NCBI GenBank assembly: GCA_030038595.1
Contig: JASHSW010000165.1
Span: 1-5,408 of the forward strand
DNA length: 5,408 bases
Source: Methylovirgula sp.
GTDB taxonomy: Bacteria; Pseudomonadota; Alphaproteobacteria; Rhizobiales; Beijerinckiaceae
Direction of reading: 5' to 3'
Below the pieces are notes generated by a model. It was given only the letters and a program-made list of their open reading frames with translations, was not told the origin of the DNA and made no database searches. Positions within the stretch are counted from its first letter, which is position 1. Every line of letters starts with the position of its first letter. Positions 1 through 5,408 of this stretch are shown here, in pieces. Position numbers and translations under genes: made by a program.

Positions 1-189
<189 letters not shown>

Positions 190-858
190 TTATTGCCGGT
201 TATGTTGCAATGCAACATCGCGCCGATCGGGCCTATCGACAATGACTAGCCGGCCGGAAGGCGAAGTGACGCTTTCGCGCGATATAAGTTGGTATCTACT
301 TGATATGCCCGAATCGGTCAATTCGGACTCTACATCTTGTCCCTTGAGAAAGACCCCGATTGCTCCTTCGTCGAGAAACTTTTCAGCAAGGCGAAGAAGC
401 TTGGGCAACCGCGCCAGCGCCCGCGCGCTGACGGCATCGATGGGCTCATCGATTTGCGCCACTACTTCCTCGATCCGCGCCGGGTGAATGATGGTCGGCG
501 CGGCTGTTTCACGTGAAACCTCCCGCAAGAACGCGCATTTGCGCCGATCGGATTCGATCAGATGAATTTTTGCGCGCGGATCGTCGGCGAGCCGGATCGC
601 GGTCACCAGCCCTGGAAAACCGGCTCCCGATCCGAGATCTACCCAGAGACGCGCCGCGGCTGCCGCGGCTTGGACCTGCAGCGAATCGGCGAAGTGGCGC
701 ATCCACAGATGCGGCAGCGTCGACGCCGCGACCAGGTTGATCGTCTTCTGCCACTTGGCGAGCAGGTCGGCGTAGATTTGAAGCCGTTGTTCGGTCTCCG
801 CCGAAAGCGGAAAAAGCGCCAAGGCGGCGGCGCGGTCGCTGCCGGCGGATGCTTTCAC
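190..858 (-). CDS. rsmG: 16S rRNA (guanine-N7) methyltransferase RsmG (GidB)
   Basis: This 222-residue protein is close to the usual length of about 210. It uses S-adenosylmethionine to methylate N7 of a guanine in the 530 loop of 16S rRNA (G527 in E. coli numbering). Visible family marks are the N-terminal WQKTINLV stretch (36-43), RHFADSL (54-60), the SAM-binding motif [12 protein letters not shown] (73-83), the acidic-strand region [13 protein letters not shown] (102-114) and [12 protein letters not shown] (144-155). LKGQD follows at 171-175. The start is GTG at 858, whose GTGA overlaps the mnmG TGA stop by 4 nt, a typical translational-coupling arrangement; a G-rich GGGCAGG run lies just upstream. 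Codons for residues 114-118 (VSRET) are a parS-like site. The C-terminal tail after residue 205 is basic and less conserved. Loss of RsmG gives low-level streptomycin resistance in several bacteria. Confidence 0.97.
   Translation of the reverse strand: MKASAGSDRAAALALFPLSAETEQRLQIYADLLAKWQKTINLVAASTLPHLWMRHFADSLQVQAAAAAARLWVDLGSGAGFPGLVTAIRLADDPRAKIHLIESDRRKCAFLREVSRETAAPTIIHPARIEEVVAQIDEPIDAVSARALARLPKLLRLAEKFLDEGAIGVFLKGQDVESELTDSGISSRYQLISRESVTSPSGRLVIVDRPDRRDVALQHNRQ
505..520. promoter_or_regulatory. parS: parS-like ParB-binding site inside rsmG (15/16 match)
   Basis: The plus-strand sequence TGTTTCACGTGAAACC matches the bacterial chromosomal parS palindrome TGTTTCACGTGAAACA at 15 of 16 positions, including the whole 14-bp core GTTTCACGTGAAAC. 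Only the last base differs. It lies in rsmG, where it encodes VSRET (residues 114-118). The differing base is the third position of the Glu113 codon (GAG); the consensus base would give GAT, Asp. ParB is expected to load here and spread. The nearby parA supports a genuine partition site. Confidence 0.88.
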
Positions 859-2702
859 CCTGCCCGCCGAATGCGCGCCGAGAGCAACGCCAACGCGGCC
901 GGCGTGACGCCTTCGATGCGACTGGCTTGGCCCATCGTCCCTGGCCGCACCACGGCGAGCTTCTGGCGGATCTCCGCCGAAAGCCCGGGCATCCCCGCAT
1001 AATCGAGGCTCGCCGGGATCGGCAGAGCTTCATCGCGCCGGAACCCGGCGATATCGGCCGTTTGGCGGTCGAGATAGACGGCATATTTGGCGTCGATCTC
1101 CATCTGCTTGGCGACTTGCTCGCCAACCGACGCCAGCTCCGGCCATACCCGTCGCAAGGCAGCGAAATCGACATCCGGAAATCCGAGCAGATCGAAGGCC
1201 GTGCGGCGCACCCCGTCGTGGTTGATCCGAATTCCGCGCGAGGCCGCTTCGTTTGGACTGAGGCGCAACGCTTCGAGCCGGGTGCGCGCCTCTTGCAGGG
1301 CTTTGGCCTTCGCCCGAAAGACGCCGGCGCGGACGCCGCCGACTGCGCCGATCGCAATGCCTTTCTCGGTTAGACGCTGGTCGGCATTGTCGGCGCGTAG
1401 TGTCAGCCGATATTCGGCGCGCGAGGTGAACATGCGATAGGGTTCGGTGACTCCGCGCGTCACGAGATCGTCGATCAGCACCCCGAGATAGGCTTCGGAA
1501 CGGTCGATCGAGATAGGCGACGTGCCGGAGGCGGCCGCCGCGGCATTGATCCCCGCAACGAGGCCTTGCGCGCCGGCCTCCTCGTAGCCCGTCGTGCCGT
1601 TGATCTGGCCGGCGAGAAATAGACCGGAAATCCGCTTCGTCTCGAGCGCCGGCGTCAGTTCGCGCGGATCGATGAAATCATATTCGATGGCGTAGCCTGG
1701 TTGCAGCATCGTGACGTTGGCAAGCCCCGGGATGGTGCGCAGAAAGCGTTCCTGGACGGCGGCCGGCAGCGCGGTCGAGATCCCGTTCGGATAGATCGTG
1801 GGGACATCGCGGCCTTCCGGCTCCAGGAAAATCTGATGCGACTCGCGGTCGGCGAAGCGCATGACCTTGTCCTCAATCGAGGGACAATAGCGCGGACCGC
1901 GCCCCCGGATCGCGCCCGAATAGACCGGCGAGAGGTCAAGGTTCCCGCGAATGACCGCGTGGCCTTCGGGCGTCGTCTTGGTGAGAAAACAATCGACCTG
2001 CTGCGTCGTGACGGCTTTGGTCAGGAAAGAGAAAGGTTCGGGCTCCGGGTCGCCTTCCTGGCGTTCGAGGCATGTCCAATCGATGCTGCGGCCATCGAGA
2101 CGCGGCGGCGTCCCGGTCTTCAGCCGACCGGGCGCAAATCCATGCGCCAGCAGGCTCTCGGATAGGCGCCGCGCCGGATTCTCGCCGACCCGGCCGGCAG
2201 GAATACGCTCCGCCCCGACATGGATCATACCGCGTAGGAACGTGCCTGTGGTGAGCACAAGCGCACCGCAGCCGAATGTCCGGCCGTCGGCAAGGACGAG
2301 GCCCTCGATCCTGCCCGCTGCGACGCTGATCTCCGCCGCCTCGGCCTCGACGATCGTGAGATTGGCGACAGCGCCAATCGCCTTCTGCATTTCGGCGCGA
2401 TAGAGTGCCCGATCCATCTGCGCGCGCGGTCCGCGAACTGCCGGGCCCTTGGCGCGGTTCAAGACCCGGAACTGGATGCCGGCGGCATCGGCCACGCCGC
2501 CCATCAGTCCGTCGAGCGCATCGATCTCGCGCACGAGATGGCCTTTGCCGAGGCCGCCGATGGCCGGATTGCAGGAGAGCGTGCCGATCGAGGCGAAGGA
2601 ATAGGTGACGAGTGCGGTGCGCGCGCCCATCCGCGCCGCCGCGGCCGCCGCCTCGCAGCCCGCATGGCCGCCACCGACCACGATCACATCGAAGAAGACC
2701 AA
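855..2702 (-). CDS. mnmG: tRNA uridine-5-carboxymethylaminomethyl modification enzyme MnmG (GidA)
   Basis: This 615-residue FAD protein works with MnmE to install the (carboxymethyl)aminomethyl group on C5 of wobble U34 in tRNAs that read split codon boxes. The FAD dinucleotide fold opens with [10 protein letters not shown] (6-15). The two conserved cysteines are visible: C44 in SCNPAIGG and C273 in [11 protein letters not shown] (269-279). The second family signature [17 protein letters not shown] is at 364-380, [17 protein letters not shown] at 420-436, and a C-terminal helical domain ends with [13 protein letters not shown] (591-603). Length matches the family (E. coli about 629). The start is TTG at 2702: no in-frame ATG exists between the mnmE stop and this codon, and an AGGA Shine-Dalgarno (2715-2712) sits 9 nt away. 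The gene is 30 nt downstream of mnmE and overlaps rsmG by 4 nt. A parS palindrome fills the leader. Confidence 0.98.
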   Translation of the reverse strand: MVFFDVIVVGGGHAGCEAAAAAARMGARTALVTYSFASIGTLSCNPAIGGLGKGHLVREIDALDGLMGGVADAAGIQFRVLNRAKGPAVRGPRAQMDRALYRAEMQKAIGAVANLTIVEAEAAEISVAAGRIEGLVLADGRTFGCGALVLTTGTFLRGMIHVGAERIPAGRVGENPARRLSESLLAHGFAPGRLKTGTPPRLDGRSIDWTCLERQEGDPEPEPFSFLTKAVTTQQVDCFLTKTTPEGHAVIRGNLDLSPVYSGAIRGRGPRYCPSIEDKVMRFADRESHQIFLEPEGRDVPTIYPNGISTALPAAVQERFLRTIPGLANVTMLQPGYAIEYDFIDPRELTPALETKRISGLFLAGQINGTTGYEEAGAQGLVAGINAAAAASGTSPISIDRSEAYLGVLIDDLVTRGVTEPYRMFTSRAEYRLTLRADNADQRLTEKGIAIGAVGGVRAGVFRAKAKALQEARTRLEALRLSPNEAASRGIRINHDGVRRTAFDLLGFPDVDFAALRRVWPELASVGEQVAKQMEIDAKYAVYLDRQTADIAGFRRDEALPIPASLDYAGMPGLSAEIRQKLAVVRPGTMGQASRIEGVTPAALALLSARIRRAG

Positions 2703-2711
2703 ATCCGAGAA

Positions 2712-2715
2712 TCCT
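2712..2715 (-). promoter_or_regulatory. Ribosome binding site of mnmG, supporting a TTG start
   Basis: AGGA on the minus strand, 9 nt before the TTG at 2702. It decides the start because the only nearby ATG (at 2731) is in another frame and opens a 15-codon ORF. The first base of the AGGA is the last base of the parS palindrome, so the two elements touch. Confidence 0.6.
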
Positions 2716-2730
2716 GTTTCACGTGAAACA
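2715..2730. promoter_or_regulatory. parS: Perfect chromosomal parS site in the mnmE–mnmG gap
   Basis: The sequence TGTTTCACGTGAAACA is a perfect 16-bp inverted repeat and equals the consensus parS recognised by chromosomal ParB/Spo0J. It lies wholly within the 30-nt space between the mnmE stop (2733) and the mnmG start (2702), so it is not protein-coding, and it abuts the mnmG ribosome binding site. Together with the site at 505-520 and the adjacent parA it marks an origin-proximal centromere region. ParB–CTP clamps loaded here would slide over the mnmE and mnmG genes. Confidence 0.95.
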
Positions 2731-2732
2731 TA

Positions 2733-4088
2733 TCATTTCCCGATGCAGAACCGAGCGAAGATTTCGCCGAGCACGTTCTCGACATCGATGCGTCCGATTA
2801 GAATTTCGAGCTCGCGAATTGCGGCGCGCAGCTCCTCCGCCACAAGTTCGACAGGGCCGTCGATGCCCGTTTCCGCGCGCTGCAGTGCCGCCGCAGCGGC
2901 GCTAAAAGCCTTGCGATGCCGTTCGCGCGTAATGAGCGCCGGTTCGCCGGCATCGATCGCCGTTTGCGCGAAATCCACGAGCCGCCTGACAAGGACGTCG
3001 AGGTTTTCGCCGGTTGCCGCGCTGAGGACGATCGTATCCCCCGGGGGCGAAGACAGCGGATGAAGATCGATCTTCGTCAGAACCGTCCAGACCTTGGTTG
3101 GCGGCGCAAATTCGTGCCGAGCCGGCGCCGCAGCCTCGCTGAGCCAAAGCACGAGATCCGCCGTCCCGGCTTTGGCCCGAGCGCGGTCGATCCCGATCCG
3201 CTCGATGGGTTCCCGCGAGGCACGCAGCCCCGCGGTATCGATCAGCGTCACCGGGACGCCGGCAAGGTCCAGACGCACTTCGATCGCATCGCGCGTCGTG
3301 CCCGGCAACGCCGAGACGATCGCCGCATCGCGCCGCGCGAGCGCGTTGAGCAACGTCGATTTTCCGACATTCGGCGGACCGGCGATTACCACGCTCAGCC
3401 CGTCGCGCAGCCGTTCGCCTGCCCTTCCCGCGGCGAGTGCAGCTTCCAGGTCAGCACGGACCGGCGCGAGGATGCCGGCAAGCTTCTGGCGCGCCAGCGG
3501 CGCAACGTCCGCCTCGTCGGCGAAGTCGATTTCGGCTTCGAGCAGCGCCGCGGCTTCGAGCAGCGCCGCGCGCCAAGCCTCGGCCTTATGGCGAAGTCCG
3601 CCTTCCGCCTGGCGCAACGCCTGGCGCCGCTGCGCCTCGGTCTCCGCATCGACAAGGTCGGCCAAGCCTTCGACTTCGGTGAGATCGAGCTTGCCGTTCT
3701 CGAAGGCGCGACGGGTGAATTCGCCGGCTTCGGCCGGCCGTGTATTCTGGAAGCGCGCCAGTGCCGCAATCATCGCCGCTACGACGGCCGATCCGCCATG
3801 CATGTGAAACTCGGCACAATCCTCGCCCGTAAAGCTCGCAGGTCCAGGGAAGAAAAGCGCGAGCCCGTGGTCGATGGGCGCGCCGGAGCTGGGATCGGTG
3901 AAGGTCACGAGACTGGCGCGGCGCGGGGTGGGCTGTTTGCCGGCAAGCGCGAGGATTATGTTGGGCACGTTCGCGCCGGAGAGGCGCAACACGGCAATCG
4001 CCGCACGCCCATGCCCCGAGGCGAGCGCATAGATCGTATCGCGCGCCCGATCCGCGCGGTTTCCTCTATCCTCTGAAAGCCGCGTCAT
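2733..4088 (-). CDS. mnmE: tRNA modification GTPase MnmE (TrmE)
   Basis: This 451-residue protein is the GTPase partner of MnmG in wobble-uridine modification. The N-terminal folate-binding domain begins at DTIYALASG (17-25) with AVLRLSG (32-38), and the conserved SFTGEDCAEFHMHGG is at 85-99. A helical domain follows, interrupted by the G domain: G1 GPPNVGKS (237-244), G2 GTTRD (263-267), G3 DTAG (284-287), G4 TKID (338-341) and a G5-like SAATG (356-360). The asparagine that coordinates K+ in the E. coli enzyme is present (N240). The C-terminal CIGK (448-451), whose cysteine is functionally important in the family, is intact. The ATG at 4088 is the first start after an in-frame stop at 4124. 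It gives a charged 16-residue extension before the conserved region, with no ATG, GTG or TTG inside it to choose instead. No clear Shine-Dalgarno precedes it. It is probably the first gene of the mnmE–mnmG–rsmG–parA transcript. Confidence 0.97.
   Translation of the reverse strand: MTRLSEDRGNRADRARDTIYALASGHGRAAIAVLRLSGANVPNIILALAGKQPTPRRASLVTFTDPSSGAPIDHGLALFFPGPASFTGEDCAEFHMHGGSAVVAAMIAALARFQNTRPAEAGEFTRRAFENGKLDLTEVEGLADLVDAETEAQRRQALRQAEGGLRHKAEAWRAALLEAAALLEAEIDFADEADVAPLARQKLAGILAPVRADLEAALAAGRAGERLRDGLSVVIAGPPNVGKSTLLNALARRDAAIVSALPGTTRDAIEVRLDLAGVPVTLIDTAGLRASREPIERIGIDRARAKAGTADLVLWLSEAAAPARHEFAPPTKVWTVLTKIDLHPLSSPPGDTIVLSAATGENLDVLVRRLVDFAQTAIDAGEPALITRERHRKAFSAAAAALQRAETGIDGPVELVAEELRAAIRELEILIGRIDVENVLGEIFARFCIGK
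3533..3570. repeat. Tandem 18-bp in-frame duplication within mnmE
   Basis: A perfect 18-bp unit (CGGCTTCGAGCAGCGCCG) occurs twice back to back at 3533-3550 and 3551-3568, with the first two bases of a third copy. It is a multiple of three and encodes ALLEAA followed by ALLEAE around residues 175-186, in the helical domain just before the IDFADE motif. It looks like low-complexity, helix-compatible coding sequence rather than a mobile or regulatory repeat. Confidence 0.8.
4060..4074 (-). other. Shine-Dalgarno-like purine tract inside the 5' end of mnmE
   Basis: On the minus strand AGAGGATAGAGGAAA covers mnmE codons 5-10. It resembles a strong ribosome binding site placed before the first conserved residues (DTIY, residue 17), but no in-frame ATG, GTG or TTG follows within reach. 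It is recorded because it bears on the true mnmE start; by the usual rules the start stays at 4088. Confidence 0.3.
4087..4088. other. Head-to-head start-codon overlap (CATG) of mnmE and the DUF255 gene
   Basis: The palindrome CATG at 4086-4089 supplies the ATG of mnmE on the minus strand (4088-4086) and the ATG of the thioredoxin-like gene on the plus strand (4087-4089), so the two coding regions share 2 bp. There is no intergenic space. Each gene's promoter and leader must lie inside the other gene, unless the transcripts are leaderless. Confidence 0.8.
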
Positions 4089-5408
4089 GTCGTTTAACGA
4101 ACTGAGCCGCGCCGCCAGCCCTTATCTGCTGCAACATGCGCATAACCCCGTCCACTGGCGGATGTGGAGCGCGGCGGCGCTGCAAGAGGCGCAGGCGAGC
4201 AATAAGCCCATCCTGCTCTCGGTCGGCTATGCTGCCTGCCATTGGTGCCATGTCATGGCGCACGAAAGCTTCGAGGACCCCGAAACCGCGGCGGTCATGA
4301 ACGAGCTTTTCGTGAACATCAAGGTCGATCGTGAGGAACGTCCCGACATCGACCATATCTACATGTCGGCGCTGCATGCGTTCGGCGAGCGCGGCGGCTG
4401 GCCGATGACCCTCTTTCTCACGCCAAGCGGCGAAGCGTTTTGGGGTGGCACCTATTTTCCGAAGCAAGAACAATATGGTAGGCCAGCCTTTATCGCCGTT
4501 CTGCGCAGTGTGGCGCGGGCCTACGCTGCCGACTCAGGTAGAATTACCCAAAATGCCAAGCTGATCCGCGCGGCGCTTTCCAACGTCGAATCGCCGGGTC
4601 GCGTCCCAATTAGCCCCGCCCTTGCCGATCAGCTCGCGGCGCAGCTCGCCAATCATGTCGATCGCGTCAACGGCGGCCTGGGCGGCGCGCCGAAATTTCC
4701 CAACACGCCGATCTTCGAATTGTTGTGGCGCGCCGGCGCCCGGCTCGGTGAGCCCTCCTACCGCGATCTCGTGAACCTCACGCTGACGCGCATGTCGCAA
4801 GGCGGGATCTACGATCATCTCGGCGGCGGCTTCGCGCGCTACTCGGTCGATGAACGTTGGCTCGTACCGCATTTCGAGAAAATGCTTTACGACAACGCCC
4901 AGCTCCTCGAGCTTCTGGCGCTCTGTTATCGCGGCGCCGGCAACGAACTTCTGGGCAGGCGCGCGCGCGAGATTGTCGCGTGGCTTGAACGCGACATGAT
5001 GAAAGACGGCGCATTCTGCGCGAGTCTCGACGCCGACAGCGAAGGCGAAGAAGGCAAGTTCTACGTCTGGACGTGGGACGAGCTCGTCGACGTGCTCGGT
5101 GAAGAAGCGGCTTTCTTTGCGCAATTTTACGGCGCCAGCCCGCAGGGCAATTGGGCGGAAGAACCGTATGGCGCGCACCTAAATATCTTGAACGAACTCG
5201 ATGCAAAGCGCGCGAGCAGTGCCGACGAAGCGCGCCTCGCACCCCTAAAGGCGAAGCTCTTCTCCGCGCGCGAAGGACGCGTACATCCCGGCCGCGACGA
5301 CAAGATCATGGCCGATTGGAACGGGCTGATGATCGCAGCGCTCGTCAACGCCGCCACAGCGCTCGGCGAGCCGCAATGGATCAAGCTCGCGGCCCGCGCC
5401 TATCGTCG
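4087..5408 (+). CDS. DUF255 thioredoxin-like protein (YyaL/SPATA20 family), 5' part
   Basis: The frame is open from the ATG at 4087 to the window edge (440 codons, no stop). Family members run to roughly 670-700 residues, so about a third is missing. The N-terminal thioredoxin-like domain (about 1-165) starts with the family hallmark SPYLLQHAHNPVHW (11-24). It carries the CxxC-type CHWCHVM (51-57), SFEDPE (61-66), KVDREERPDID (79-89), GGWPMTLFLTP (103-113) and GGTYFP (120-125). A second, all-helical region resembling glycoside-hydrolase/epimerase (α/α) barrels follows, with GGLGGAPKFP (196-205), GGIYDHLGGGFARYSVDERW (239-258), HFEKMLYDNAQL (262-273) and DDKIMADWNGLMIAAL (404-419). No signal peptide is visible, so a cytoplasmic location is likely. 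The biochemical role is unknown for bacterial members; a redox or sugar-related function is only suggested by fold. The start is firm by homology, but only a weak GAAAG lies upstream. It diverges from mnmE, sharing 2 bp. Confidence 0.93.
   Translation, partial: MSFNELSRAASPYLLQHAHNPVHWRMWSAAALQEAQASNKPILLSVGYAACHWCHVMAHESFEDPETAAVMNELFVNIKVDREERPDIDHIYMSALHAFGERGGWPMTLFLTPSGEAFWGGTYFPKQEQYGRPAFIAVLRSVARAYAADSGRITQNAKLIRAALSNVESPGRVPISPALADQLAAQLANHVDRVNGGLGGAPKFPNTPIFELLWRAGARLGEPSYRDLVNLTLTRMSQGGIYDHLGGGFARYSVDERWLVPHFEKMLYDNAQLLELLALCYRGAGNELLGRRAREIVAWLERDMMKDGAFCASLDADSEGEEGKFYVWTWDELVDVLGEEAAFFAQFYGASPQGNWAEEPYGAHLNILNELDAKRASSADEARLAPLKAKLFSAREGRVHPGRDDKIMADWNGLMIAALVNAATALGEPQWIKLAARAYR

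Noticed and set aside
509..1357. Minus-strand 282-codon frame overlapping rsmG and the 3' part of mnmG
   Set aside because: Out of frame with two well-supported genes, low-complexity Arg/Ser/Ala composition and no family motif. It is a shadow frame.
2684..2731. 15-codon ORF from the ATG at 2731 (begins MFHVKQ) overlapping the mnmG start
   Set aside because: The ATG arises from the parS palindrome preceded by AT, and MFHVK is just parS translated. There is no good ribosome binding site, and it ends with TGA inside mnmG. A leader-peptide role is possible but unsupported.
2916..4076. Plus-strand 386-codon open frame antisense to mnmE
   Set aside because: Its translation is arginine-rich without recognisable motifs, and it lies opposite an intact MnmE with all GTPase motifs. 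Long antisense frames are expected in high-GC coding DNA.
4066..4473. Minus-strand 135-codon frame running from the DUF255 gene into the mnmE start
   Set aside because: It is opposite the conserved thioredoxin-like domain and in a different frame from mnmE, with no recognisable domain.
4534..5178. Minus-strand 214-codon frame antisense to the DUF255 gene
   Set aside because: The plus-strand frame is continuous and carries family motifs throughout; the antisense translation shows none.

Overview
The window is a high-GC, densely coding piece of a bacterial chromosome. The gene order read on the minus strand, mnmE – mnmG – rsmG – parA, and the canonical chromosomal parS sites point to an alphaproteobacterium, most likely Hyphomicrobiales (Rhizobiales). 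I cannot place it to genus from sequence reading alone. This cluster normally lies close to the chromosomal replication origin. No oriC-like cluster of DnaA boxes is visible here.

Layout from left to right. Positions 1-135 (minus) hold the first 45 codons of the ParA partition ATPase, cut by the window edge. A 54-nt gap (136-189) with a small hairpin over a possible ribosome binding site follows. Then come rsmG (190-858, GTG start), mnmG (855-2702, TTG start, overlapping rsmG by 4 nt) and mnmE (2733-4088), all on the minus strand and almost certainly co-transcribed mnmE to parA. At 4087 the direction flips. A plus-strand DUF255/YyaL/SPATA20-family thioredoxin-like gene starts on the same CATG that starts mnmE and runs off the right end after 440 codons.

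The genes make two linked sets. MnmE and MnmG form the complex that modifies the wobble uridine of certain tRNAs, and RsmG methylates 16S rRNA. ParA, with ParB presumably just beyond the left edge, segregates the chromosome by acting on ParB bound to parS. The window carries two parS sites 2.2 kb apart. One is a perfect 16-bp palindrome (2715-2730) filling the mnmE–mnmG gap next to the mnmG ribosome binding site. The other is a 15/16 match (505-520) inside the rsmG coding sequence. The centromere is therefore built into the tRNA/rRNA modification operon.

The most notable points are the two parS sites and their identical reading phase, the head-to-head start-codon overlap at 4087-4088, the in-frame arrangement of mnmE and mnmG separated by a single TGA, and the DUF255 gene in the position where many relatives have other genes. 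I found no mobile element, CRISPR array, tRNA or rRNA gene, and no clearly undescribed system.
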